A stretch of DNA of 64,000 nucleotides from Bradyrhizobium sp. CIAT3101 (GTDB lineage: Bacteria > Pseudomonadota > Alphaproteobacteria > Rhizobiales > Xanthobacteraceae), in contig NZ_CP121634.1 in NCBI RefSeq assembly GCF_029714945.1, forward strand, positions 9,197,001-9,261,000, given 5' to 3'. Below the pieces are notes generated by a model. The model ran no database searches. It was not told the origin of the DNA and worked only from the letters and a program-made list of their open reading frames with translations. Made by a program: the position numbers and the translations under genes. The stretch's first letter is position 1, and every line of letters starts with the position of its first letter. Positions 46,838 through 55,243 of the stretch are shown here, piece after piece.

Positions 46838-48097
46838 TTACTGGTAGCCCTTCGGGAACGGATCCGGCTCGACGAGATCGGCGGTCTCGTAGATCAACTC
46901 GAACTGACCATCGAGCTTGGCGCGTCCCACGCGGGTCTTCGACCAGAGGTGATGGTTTTCGTGGATGCGCACATAGCCTTCCGGCGCGCCCTTGAACTCG
47001 ACGCCGGGCGATGCCGCCGCGATCTTGTCGACGTCGAAGGAGCCGGCCTTCTCAACCGTCAACTTCCACAGCCACGGGCCGAGATAGGCAGCCTGGGTGA
47101 CGTCTCCGATCACGGTCTTCTCGCCCCACATCTTCTTGAACGCGGGCACGAAGGCCTTGTTGTTCGGATTGTCGAGCGACTGGAAGTACTTCATGCAGGC
47201 ATAGGCGCCCGCGATGTTCTCACCGCCGATGCCGTCGATTTCGTCCTCGGTGACCGAGATCGTCAGCAACGCCTGCTTGGCAAGATCGATGCCGGCGGCC
47301 TTGAGCTGCTTGTAGAAGGCGACGTTGGAGCCGCCGACGACGTCGGTGAAGATCACGTCGGGCTTGGTCAGCTTGATCTTGTTGATGACCGAATTGAACT
47401 GGGTGTTGCCGAGCGGATAATATTCCTCGCCAACGACCTTGCCCTTCAGCACGTTCTCGACGTGCTTGCGCGCGATCTTGTTGGAGGTGCGCGGCCAGAT
47501 GTAGTCGGAGCCGATGAAGAAGAACGTCTTCGCGCCCTTCTCCTTGGCGATCCAGTTCAGGCCGGCGAGAATCTGCTGGGTCGCTTCCTGGCCGGTGTAG
47601 ATCACGTTCTTGGACTGCTCGAGGCCTTCATAGAAGGTCGGATAATAGAGCATGCCGTTATACTGCTCGACGACCGGCAGCACCGCCTTGCGCGAGGCCG
47701 AGGTCCAGCAGCCCATGATCGCCGCGACCTTGTCGTTGACGAGCAGCTTCTTGGCCTTCTCGGCGAAGGTCGGCCAGTCGCTGGCGCCGTCTTCCTGGAT
47801 GAACTTGATCTTGCGACCGAGCACGCCGCCGGCGGCATTGATCTGCTCGATGGCGAGCTTTTCGGCTTCGATCGAGCCGGTTTCGGAGATGGCCATGGTG
47901 CCGGTCGCCGAGTGCAGGATGCCGACCGTCACCTCGGTGTCGGTGACTGCGAGGCCGGTGGTGTTGACCGCCGAGGTCGCCGGGGTCTGCGCGAAGGACG
48001 CCCGCGGCAGCATCGTGATAGCCGGGACGGCCGCCATTCCCATCAATAGTTTGCGCCGGAGCGGCGACAACAGGCCCTTGTTGGTTTCGTCTGACAT
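46838..48097 (-). CDS. Urea/short-chain amide ABC transporter substrate-binding protein (UrtA/FmdD-like)
   Basis: This 419-residue periplasmic protein has a signal with a twin-arginine-like start (LRRKLLMGMAAVPA) ending at ASFA near residue 36. Diagnostic blocks are VTVGILHSATGTMAISETG, AEKLAIEQINAAGGVLGRKI, GCWTSASRKAVLPV and LLYYPTFYEGLE-type sequence (MLYYPTFYEG). UrtA and amide-binding FmdD proteins are close relatives; the co-transcribed fmdA and amiE favour amides. The ATG at 48097 is chosen because the frame further upstream runs into the divergent promoter region. It is the first gene of the minus-strand operon. Confidence 0.94.
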   Translation of the reverse strand: MSDETNKGLLSPLRRKLLMGMAAVPAITMLPRASFAQTPATSAVNTTGLAVTDTEVTVGILHSATGTMAISETGSIEAEKLAIEQINAAGGVLGRKIKFIQEDGASDWPTFAEKAKKLLVNDKVAAIMGCWTSASRKAVLPVVEQYNGMLYYPTFYEGLEQSKNVIYTGQEATQQILAGLNWIAKEKGAKTFFFIGSDYIWPRTSNKIARKHVENVLKGKVVGEEYYPLGNTQFNSVINKIKLTKPDVIFTDVVGGSNVAFYKQLKAAGIDLAKQALLTISVTEDEIDGIGGENIAGAYACMKYFQSLDNPNNKAFVPAFKKMWGEKTVIGDVTQAAYLGPWLWKLTVEKAGSFDVDKIAAASPGVEFKGAPEGYVRIHENHHLWSKTRVGRAKLDGQFELIYETADLVEPDPFPKGYQ

Positions 48098-48157
48098 GAG
48101 CACCCCACTGTTTGTTCGAGGACACGCGATTGGTGCCGTGAGGATGGCTCGAATTTG

Positions 48158-48199
48158 TGCACCGCAAGCATACGCAAGATCGCGTATACTGCACCGCAA
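48158..48199. promoter_or_regulatory. Composite operator between the amide operon and its sensor kinase
   Basis: An inverted repeat ATACGC-N6-GCGTAT (48170-48187) is flanked by two copies of TGCACCGCAA (48158-48167 and 48190-48199), 32 bp apart, about three helical turns. It lies between the divergent amide-transport operon and the NCS1-kinase gene. It is a good candidate site for the response regulator encoded behind the kinase; binding is inferred only. Confidence 0.5.
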
Positions 48200-48217
48200 A
48201 ATACCGACGTAGGCTTT

Positions 48218-48232
48218 TGGTACGGGATTTGC
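48218..48232 (+). promoter_or_regulatory. Sigma-54-type promoter upstream of the sensor kinase
   Basis: TGGTACGGGATTTGC matches the sigma-54 pattern TGGCAC-N5-TTGC with one mismatch and has the required GG-N10-GC spacing. Transcription would start near 48244, 31 bp before the GTG start of the kinase. Sigma-54 control would fit a nitrogen-source response. Confidence 0.5.
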
Positions 48233-48274
48233 GAGGTCGCGAGAGGTTCGGACGAGTTCGGGAGTGGGGTGTAA

Positions 48275-51200
48275 GTGGCAGGGCGGCAGCGAATAGACCG
48301 CGTCAGGCGCCAGTACAATCAATGGGTCGCCAACCAGACGCTGGAAGACTACGCGCTGCGCTTCACCGCCAAGAGCGCGCGACGCTGGTCCGCCGCGCGC
48401 GTCGCCAACACCGCGATCGGTGCGATCTCCTTCCTGGTGCTGGAGGCGATCGGCGGCACCATCACCCTCAATTACGGCGTCACCAACGCCGCCGCCGCGA
48501 TCCTCGTCGTCTCCACCATCATCTTCTTCTGCGGCGTGCCGATTGCCTATTATGCAGCCAAATGCGGCATCGACATTGACCTGCTCACACGCGGTGCGGG
48601 TTTCGGCTATATCGGCTCAACCGTCACCTCGCTGATCTACGCCTCCTTCACGTTCATCTTTTTTGCAGTCGAGGCGGTGATCCTGGCGACCGCGCTGGAG
48701 ATGTGCTTAGGGATCCCCCGTCCGATCGGCTACCTCATCAGCGCCGTCGCGATCATCCCGCTCGTGACCTACGGCATCACGCTGATCAGCCGCTTCCAGC
48801 TCTGGACGCAGCCGCTCTGGATCGTCCTGCACATCCTGCCCTTCGCCGCGATCGCGTGGGCCAGCCCGCACTCCTTCACGGAATGGCACAAATTCGCCGG
48901 CGAGCACGGCGACCTCGGCGGCCATTTCGATCTGCTGCTGTTCGGTGTCGCGTCCTCCGTGGTGTTCTCGCTGGTGGCGCAGATCGGCGAGCAGGTCGAC
49001 TTCCTGCGATTTTTGCCGCGCGACCGCCGCACCTCCAGGGCGTCGTGGTGGATCGCCCTGATGAGCGCCGGGCCGGGGTGGATCGTGCTCGGTGCGCTGA
49101 AGCTGCTGGCCGGCTCGTTCCTCGCCTTCTTCGCGCTGAGCCACGGCGTGCCGCCCGAAGAGGCGGCCGAGCCCGCCCACATGTATCTCGTGGCCTTTCG
49201 CTACGTGCTGTCGGACCCGGACCTCGCGCTGGCGCTGACCGGCTTCTTCGTGGTGCTGTCGCAGATCAAGATCAACGTCACCAACGCCTATGCCGGCTCG
49301 ATCGCCTGGTCGAACTTCTTCTCGCGCCTGACACACAGTCATCCCGGGCGTGTGGTCTGGCTGGTGTTCAACGTGATGGTGGCGCTGCTGCTGATGGAGA
49401 TCGGCGTCTACAAGGCGCTGGAACAGACGCTCGCGCTCTACTCCAACGTCGCGATTGCCTGGGTCGGCGCGCTGGTATCCGACCTCGTGATCAACAAGCC
49501 GCTCGGGCTTCGTCCGCCGCAAATGGAATTCAAGCGGGCGCATCTCTACGACATCAACCCGGTCGGCGTCGGCGCGATGACACTCGCGATCATCGTCTCG
49601 ATCGCAGCGTTCTACGGCCTGTTCGGCCCGACCATGAAGGCGCTCGCCGCCTTCGTCGCGCTGACGGTGGCCTTCGTCACCGCGCCGATCATCGCGTGGC
49701 TGACCGACGGCAAATTCTATATCGCACGCAAGCCGAAGCGGAGCTGGGCCACCATCGAGGCGATCCAGTGCTGTATCTGCGAGCACAGTTTCGAGCCGGA
49801 GGACATGACGTCCTGCCCCGCTTACGCCGGCCCGATCTGCTCCCTGTGTTGCTCGCTCGATGCACGCTGCCACGACCTCTGCAAACCGCATGCGCGGGCG
49901 CAGGTGCAATTCTCGGACGCGCTCGGCAAGATCCTGCCGCAACCGATCTACGCGCGCATCAATTCGCAGTTCGGGCACTATATCGGCGTGTTCGTGGTCT
50001 CCGCCGGCCTCGTCGCACTGGTGCTTGGGTTGATCTATCTGCAGACCTCGGCGAGCGTGCATGGCGAGAATGCGCTCGTCTCCAACGTGCTGTGGAAGGT
50101 GTTCTTCTCGCTCAGCATCATCATAGGCGTGGTCGCCTGGCTGTTCGTGCTGGCGCAGCAGAGCCGCCGCGCGGCCGAGGCAGAGACACGGCGGCAGACG
50201 GCGCTGCTGATCCAGGAGATCGACGCGCACAAGCGCACCGATGCCGAGCTCCAGCGCGCCAAGGAAGTTGCCGAGTCCGCCAATCTCGCCAAGAGCCGCT
50301 ATGTGGTGGGGCTGAGCCATGAGCTGCGCTCGCCACTGAACGCGATCAGCGGCTACGCGCAACTGCTCGAGCAAGATGCGACGCTCAACACCAAGCCGCG
50401 CGATCAGGTCCGCGTCGTCCGCCGCAGCGCCGATCATCTCTCCGGCTTGATCGACGGTATTCTGGATATCTCCAAGATCGAGGCGGGACGGCTTTATCTC
50501 TCCCGTGACGAGGTCCGCCTGAGTGAGTTCCTCGATCAGCTCGTCGGCATGTTCCGTCTCCAGGCCGGTGCCAAAGGCATCGACTTCGTGTTCCGGCGGC
50601 CGGCGACATTGCCGACGGTGGTCTATGCCGACGAGAAGCGGCTGCGGCAGGTGCTGATCAATCTCCTCTCCAATGCCATCAAGTTCACGCAGACCGGCAG
50701 CGTCCAGTTCGTCGTACATTACCGCAGCCCGGTCGCCGAGTTCGAGGTGATCGACACCGGACCCGGCATCCAGGGCGACGATCTCGAACGCATTTTCGCG
50801 CCGTTCGAGCGCGGCGCGCTCGGGGTCTCGCAGCCGCAAACGGGTACGGGCCTCGGGCTCACCATCAGCCGGCTGCTGGCCGGCGTGATGGGCGGCGACA
50901 TCAAGGTTGCCAGCACCGTCGGGCGCGGCAGTACGTTCAAGGTGAAGATGCTGCTATCGGAGGTCAGCAACCCCAGGCGCATCGCGCCGGTGGAGGCGCC
51001 GGTCTCCGGCTATCATGGCGCACGCAAGACCATCCTCATCACCGACGACGACCCGGTGCATCGCGATCTCCTGCGTGAGGTCCTGACGCCGCTCGGTTTC
51101 ATCTTGCTGAGCGCCACGGACGGCCCGGGCTGTCTCGCGCTGGCGCAGCATTGCCGGCCCGACCTGTTTCTGCTCGACATCTCAATGCCGGGCATGGACG

Positions 51201-51646
51201 GCTGGACTGTGGCGGAACAGTTGCGCGCCGACGGCCACCACCAGGCCCGCATCCTGATGGTGTCGGCGAGCGCGCTGGAGGCGCACGGCGCACCGCTCGC
51301 ACAGCCCTTCCACGACGGCTATCTGATGAAGCCGATCGACATTCCGCGGCTGCTGGAGACCGTTCGCCAGTTGCTCAAGATCGAATGGCAATACGGCTCC
51401 GACGACATCGTCGTGCCGCTGTGGCGGCCGGACGGCGGCTCGCGGCCGCCGGTCCGACACATCGAGGCGCTGATCGGGCTCGGCCAGATCGGCTACGTCA
51501 AGGCGATTCAGCTGAAGCTGGACGAGATCGGCAGCGAGCACCCCGAGCATGCCGATTTCGTCGCGGAGATGCGATCGCTGGTCGATCGCTTCGATCTCGA
51601 CCAATACATGACAACATTGAAAACACTGCATGCTTATGAGCATTGA
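48275..51646 (+). CDS. NCS1-type transporter fused to a hybrid histidine kinase
   Basis: This 1123-residue membrane protein begins with a whole transporter-like domain of about 12 helices (residues about 35-490) resembling nucleobase:cation symporter-1 proteins. A nine-cysteine segment follows (Cys499-Cys536, CCICEHSF ... CHDLC), then two more helices, a HisKA domain with His682 (GLSHELRSPLNAI), an HATPase domain (NLLSNAIKF, DTGPGIQGDD, GTGLGL) and a receiver domain with Asp968 (LFLLDISMPGMDG). GTG at 48275 follows GGGGTG. It probably senses or transports an amide/urea-like nitrogen source and signals to the overlapping downstream regulator; this role is inferred from the divergent amide operon. 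Confidence 0.9.
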   Translation: MAGRQRIDRVRRQYNQWVANQTLEDYALRFTAKSARRWSAARVANTAIGAISFLVLEAIGGTITLNYGVTNAAAAILVVSTIIFFCGVPIAYYAAKCGIDIDLLTRGAGFGYIGSTVTSLIYASFTFIFFAVEAVILATALEMCLGIPRPIGYLISAVAIIPLVTYGITLISRFQLWTQPLWIVLHILPFAAIAWASPHSFTEWHKFAGEHGDLGGHFDLLLFGVASSVVFSLVAQIGEQVDFLRFLPRDRRTSRASWWIALMSAGPGWIVLGALKLLAGSFLAFFALSHGVPPEEAAEPAHMYLVAFRYVLSDPDLALALTGFFVVLSQIKINVTNAYAGSIAWSNFFSRLTHSHPGRVVWLVFNVMVALLLMEIGVYKALEQTLALYSNVAIAWVGALVSDLVINKPLGLRPPQMEFKRAHLYDINPVGVGAMTLAIIVSIAAFYGLFGPTMKALAAFVALTVAFVTAPIIAWLTDGKFYIARKPKRSWATIEAIQCCICEHSFEPEDMTSCPAYAGPICSLCCSLDARCHDLCKPHARAQVQFSDALGKILPQPIYARINSQFGHYIGVFVVSAGLVALVLGLIYLQTSASVHGENALVSNVLWKVFFSLSIIIGVVAWLFVLAQQSRRAAEAETRRQTALLIQEIDAHKRTDAELQRAKEVAESANLAKSRYVVGLSHELRSPLNAISGYAQLLEQDATLNTKPRDQVRVVRRSADHLSGLIDGILDISKIEAGRLYLSRDEVRLSEFLDQLVGMFRLQAGAKGIDFVFRRPATLPTVVYADEKRLRQVLINLLSNAIKFTQTGSVQFVVHYRSPVAEFEVIDTGPGIQGDDLERIFAPFERGALGVSQPQTGTGLGLTISRLLAGVMGGDIKVASTVGRGSTFKVKMLLSEVSNPRRIAPVEAPVSGYHGARKTILITDDDPVHRDLLREVLTPLGFILLSATDGPGCLALAQHCRPDLFLLDISMPGMDGWTVAEQLRADGHHQARILMVSASALEAHGAPLAQPFHDGYLMKPIDIPRLLETVRQLLKIEWQYGSDDIVVPLWRPDGGSRPPVRHIEALIGLGQIGYVKAIQLKLDEIGSEHPEHADFVAEMRSLVDRFDLDQYMTTLKTLHAYEH

Positions 51647-52556
51647 GCCGAAAAAGCGCGACGTCGCGCTCGTTGTCGACGACTCTCCCGAAACGCTGCG
51701 GCTGCTCACCGACGCGCTTGACGGCGCCGGGATGACGGTAATGGTCGCGCTCGACGGCGCGAGCGCGATGCGCATCGTCGACCAGATCACGCCCGACATC
51801 GTGCTGCTCGACGCCGTGATGCCCGGGCTGGACGGCTTCGAGACGTGCCGGCGGCTCAAGCGCGACGCGGGCCTGGCCAATGTCCCCGTGATCTTCATGA
51901 CGGGCCTCGCAGAGACCGAGCACATCGTGCGCGGGCTGGAAGCCGGCGGCGTCGACTACGTGACAAAGCCGATCGTGATCGAGGAGATGCTGGCGCGCAT
52001 CCGCGTCCATCTCGGCAATGCGCGGCTGACCCAGAGCGCGCGCACCGCGCTCGACGTTTCCGGCCGCTTCCTGTTCGCGGTCAACCGCCAGGGCCATATC
52101 CTGTGGGCGACGCCGCAGGCGCAAAAGCTGCTGGCCGACCATCACGGCGCCCAGGCCGACGACTTCGTGCTGCCGCCGTCCCTGCTGCAATGGCTGGAGC
52201 AGGCGAAAGGCAAGGGCAGCGCGAAGTCGCAAGCCGCTTCACTGCCCGACAATCCGCAGCTTCGCTTCTATTACATGGGCGAGACCGCGCCGAACGAGTT
52301 CCTGCTGCGGCTGTCCAAGGAGTCGGGCACCGCGCTGCCGCCGGAGTTCACCAGCGAGCTCGGCCTCACCACCCGCGAGGGTGAGGTGCTGGCCTGGCTC
52401 AGCAAGGGCAAGACCAATCGCGACATCGCACAGATCCTGGGATTGAGCCCGCGCACCGTCGATAAGCATCTGGAGCAGATCTACGCGAAGCTCGGCGTGG
52501 AGAACCGGACAGCGGCGGCGGCGATTGCCACGAATGCGACGCGGAGGAATTCGTGA
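51630..52556 (+). CDS. Response regulator, receiver + LuxR-type HTH
   Basis: The 308-residue protein has a receiver domain (VVDDSPETLRLL, phospho-acceptor Asp61 in DIVLLDAVMPG, and the lysine in VDYVTKPI), a middle linker of about 100 residues and a LuxR-type HTH at the C-terminus (TTREGEVLAWLSKGKTNRDIA ... SPRTVDKHLEQIYAKLGV). It overlaps the kinase gene by 17 bp from the ATG at 51630, or 11 bp from the ATG at 51636. It is the natural partner of the NCS1-kinase. The target is likely the shared operator region at 48158-48232. Confidence 0.93.
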   Translation: MLMSIEPKKRDVALVVDDSPETLRLLTDALDGAGMTVMVALDGASAMRIVDQITPDIVLLDAVMPGLDGFETCRRLKRDAGLANVPVIFMTGLAETEHIVRGLEAGGVDYVTKPIVIEEMLARIRVHLGNARLTQSARTALDVSGRFLFAVNRQGHILWATPQAQKLLADHHGAQADDFVLPPSLLQWLEQAKGKGSAKSQAASLPDNPQLRFYYMGETAPNEFLLRLSKESGTALPPEFTSELGLTTREGEVLAWLSKGKTNRDIAQILGLSPRTVDKHLEQIYAKLGVENRTAAAAIATNATRRNS

Positions 52557-52599
52557 GGGACTGCGGGTGAGTTGGGTCGCCGCGTACTGAGCTAACGGT

Positions 52600-52732
52600 G
52601 TCGTCCTGGACAAGCGAAGCGCAGATCCAGGACCCATTACCACAGGGAGCGGTTTGGCGAAGACTTGTGGTTACCAGCGCCGCGCGACAACTGCTCCCTG
52701 GGGTAATGGGTCCTGGCTTTCGCCAGGACGAC
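52600..52732. repeat. Palindromic repeat family C, copy 1
   Basis: The element runs from GTCGTCCTGGA to TCGCCAGGACGAC. Its right 42 bases (52691-52732) match those of the copy at 58230-58271 with one difference, including GGGGTAATGGGTCCTGGCTT. It fills the gap between the response regulator and the convergent monooxygenase. Confidence 0.8.
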
Positions 52733-52762
52733 ATCGGAGGGTATGACGCGAACGCTCCCCCT

Positions 52763-54265
52763 TCACCCGTACACGAACGCCTTGTCGTCCAGATCCGTCT
52801 TCGGGATCTCGTCCTTCTCGGTCCAGTAATCCTGGCTGTGCTGCCATTCCGGCTTGTCGCCGCGCTTGGGCAACAGGTTCATATGGCGCGTGATGTAGCC
52901 GGGGTTGAAGTTTTCCGGATCGATCCAGGGCAGGATCGGCATGTTGTGGTCTTCGGCGCGCAAGGCCACCTCGACCTTCTTGCTGCCCTTCGCCTTCATG
53001 TGGCCGAGCAGCCGGCAGACGAAATCAGCGACGAGATCCACACGCAGGGTCCAGCTCGCGCGGAAATAGCCGAACACCCAGACCAGGTTCGGCACGCCTG
53101 TGAACATCATGCCGCGATAGGTGACGGTGTCGCCGAAAGCCAGCGGCTTGCCGTCGATCTCGAAGGCGATGTCGCCGAGCGCCGACAGGTTGAAGCCGGT
53201 CGCGGTGACGATGACATCGGCCTCCAGCAGCTTGCCGGATTTGAGCTGGATGCCGTTCTCGACGAAGCATTCGATCTCGTCGGTGACGACCGAGGCCTTG
53301 CCGCTGGCAATGCCCTTGAAGAGGTCCGCATCGGGCACGAAGGCGATACGCTGCCGCCACGGACGATAACTCGGCGTGAAATGCGTCTCGACGTCGTAGT
53401 CCGCGCCGAGCACGGCGCTGATCTGGCCGATCAGCTCCTTCTTCACCTGCTCCGGCTTCGACAGGCAGAGTTTTGTAAATGCATCCTGCTCGAACAGAAT
53501 CTTGCGGCGGACGATCTCGTGAATCCAGGCCTCGTCGACCTGAAGCCGGCGCAATTCCTCGGCGATCTCGATCGCATTGCGCCCCAGGCGGAAATAGGTC
53601 GGCGAGCGCTGGAGCATGGTGACATGCGCGCATTCGTCCGCGATGTTCGGCACCAATGTCGCAGCCGTCGCGCCCGAGCCGATGACGATGACCTTCTTGG
53701 CCTTGAGATCGATGTCGTCAGGCCAGGTCTGCGGATGGACGATGCGACCCTTGAAGCGATCCATGCCCTTCCATTCCGGCGTGTAGCCTTCCGAATGGCG
53801 GTAATAGCCTTGGCACATCCAGAGGAAGTTCGCGGTGAAGATCCGGGCTTCGCCGGTATCGGTCGTCACCGCCTCGATGGTCCAGAGGTTCTGTTCGCTC
53901 GACCAGCTCGCCGAATTGATCTTGTGCTTGTAGCGGATATGGCGAGCGATATCGTTGTCGTCGATCACCTCGTTCATGTAGGCGAGGATCTCCTCGGCCG
54001 TCGCGATCGGCGATCCGACCCAGGGCTTGAAGCTGTAGCCGAAGGTGTGGAGGTCGCTGTCGGAGCGGATGCCGGGATAGCGATGGGTGCTCCAGGTGCC
54101 GCCGAACGTCGCCTGCGTTTCCAGGATGACATAGCTCGTGCCCGGAAGCTGCTTCTCGATATGGTAGGCGCTGCCGATGCCGGAGATGCCGGCGCCGACG
54201 ATCAGCACGTCGAAATGTTCCGAAACCTGTTTGGTGGTGGCGTGACTGCGAACAGCGACATTCAT
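52763..54265 (-). CDS. Flavin-containing monooxygenase, type I Baeyer-Villiger family (EthA-like)
   Basis: The 500-residue enzyme inserts one oxygen next to a ketone or oxidises a heteroatom, using FAD and NADPH. It has two Rossmann motifs (VGAGISGIG at residue 23, IGSGATAA) and the Baeyer-Villiger fingerprint FKGRIVHPQTW (residues 171-181, FxGxxxHxxxW). The N-terminal ETQATFGGTWSTHRYPGIRSDSDLHTFGYSF block, of which FGGTWSTHRYPGIRSD is diagnostic, is EthA-like. I use the ATG at 54265; the longer frame lacks family similarity. It stands alone and its substrate is unknown. Confidence 0.92.
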   Translation of the reverse strand: MNVAVRSHATTKQVSEHFDVLIVGAGISGIGSAYHIEKQLPGTSYVILETQATFGGTWSTHRYPGIRSDSDLHTFGYSFKPWVGSPIATAEEILAYMNEVIDDNDIARHIRYKHKINSASWSSEQNLWTIEAVTTDTGEARIFTANFLWMCQGYYRHSEGYTPEWKGMDRFKGRIVHPQTWPDDIDLKAKKVIVIGSGATAATLVPNIADECAHVTMLQRSPTYFRLGRNAIEIAEELRRLQVDEAWIHEIVRRKILFEQDAFTKLCLSKPEQVKKELIGQISAVLGADYDVETHFTPSYRPWRQRIAFVPDADLFKGIASGKASVVTDEIECFVENGIQLKSGKLLEADVIVTATGFNLSALGDIAFEIDGKPLAFGDTVTYRGMMFTGVPNLVWVFGYFRASWTLRVDLVADFVCRLLGHMKAKGSKKVEVALRAEDHNMPILPWIDPENFNPGYITRHMNLLPKRGDKPEWQHSQDYWTEKDEIPKTDLDDKAFVYG

Positions 54266-54390
54266 TGTTGTTTCTATGCCTTGCTTGTTTTTGTGGCCGC
54301 CCTTGATCGGACGACGCGTTTCCTCCGCGACGGGCATGGTTGCCAACCGCGCTTCCTCAGCAAAATGACATAGATCAAGTCGCGATCAAA

Positions 54391-55149
54391 CTACAACGCC
54401 GCGCCCCAGCTCCGCGCTGTCTGCAAGATCCAGTCGCGATAGAGCGTCAGCGGCGTGACGCCCGTCAATCCGCCGCAGCCGGCGGCACCATTTGGTCCCG
54501 TCGACCAGCTGATGACGCCGACAAGCACGGCGCCATTCGGCTTGTCTTCGAACACGGGGCCGCCGGAATCACCGGTGCAGGCACCGATTCCGTCGCGAAC
54601 ACCGTTGGTTACGGGATCGACCAGGCGGATCTGGAACGTGCCGGGCTGACCAGTGGCCGCGAGACTGGCAACGCGAATCGCGCCGCCGCTCTTGCCATCG
54701 CCGCGCACGGTGACGCCGATACCGGCGATGGTGAAGCGGCTGCCAACCTGGATTGGAATATTCGGCATGCCGACCGACACTGTCGATTTTCCCTTGAGTG
54801 GAATTTCCAGTTGCAGCAATGCCACGTCGGCGGTGGCACGATGCGCCAGCATCGCCTGCATGTTGAAGCCTGGATGGATCGCGACAGTACGCACGTTCAG
54901 CAGTTGCGGCGCGCCGTCCGCGCCGCGATCGACGATCTTGTAGTCCGCGCCGGGCTGCACACAGTGCGCGACGGTGAGCACCAGTTTGGGTGCGATCAGG
55001 CTGCCGGTGCAGAAATTGCCGCGCGAGCCCACGATGGTGACGACCGCACGCGCGACGCCATCGGTCTGCGGCGTGCCGCCGCCGACGATCGCATGCGCGG
55101 GCGTCGCGAGCAGCAGCGCGGATACGATGAGAGTTGCAAGCTTCTTCAT
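54391..55149 (-). CDS. Secreted trypsin-like serine protease
   Basis: This 252-residue exported protein has a signal peptide (residues 1-20, ATPAHA) directly followed by IVGGG, so the mature N-terminus could form as in activated trypsins. The catalytic triad is His62 (TVAHC), Asp108 (ATADVALLQL) and Ser195 (GDSGGP). The ATG at 55149 is used; a start at 55173 is also possible. It is divergent from the HAD hydrolase. Small chymotrypsin-fold proteases of this type are not common in rhizobia, and no inhibitor gene is adjacent. Confidence 0.93.
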   Translation of the reverse strand: MKKLATLIVSALLLATPAHAIVGGGTPQTDGVARAVVTIVGSRGNFCTGSLIAPKLVLTVAHCVQPGADYKIVDRGADGAPQLLNVRTVAIHPGFNMQAMLAHRATADVALLQLEIPLKGKSTVSVGMPNIPIQVGSRFTIAGIGVTVRGDGKSGGAIRVASLAATGQPGTFQIRLVDPVTNGVRDGIGACTGDSGGPVFEDKPNGAVLVGVISWSTGPNGAAGCGGLTGVTPLTLYRDWILQTARSWGAAL

Positions 55150-55243
55150 GGGAACACGCTCTGGCGTCAGCATCGGCTTCGGACTGGCCCTTGCCGATAG
55201 CGCATGCTAGCCCTCTTGGAAAGGAATTGACGAGGGCAGGATA

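Noticed and set aside
43095..48097. Naming the ABC genes firmly as urtABCDE
   Set aside because: The family match is clear, but the operon encodes amide hydrolases and no urease, so I left the gene symbols empty.
48707..50839. 710-codon minus-strand open frame opposite the NCS1-kinase gene
   Set aside because: Its translation is dominated by Arg, Asp, Glu, His and Gln with no recognisable motif, while the plus strand has a full multidomain protein.
52598..54373. Plus-strand open frame across the monooxygenase gene
   Set aside because: It begins inside a palindromic repeat and is antisense to a clear Baeyer-Villiger enzyme with all fingerprint motifs.
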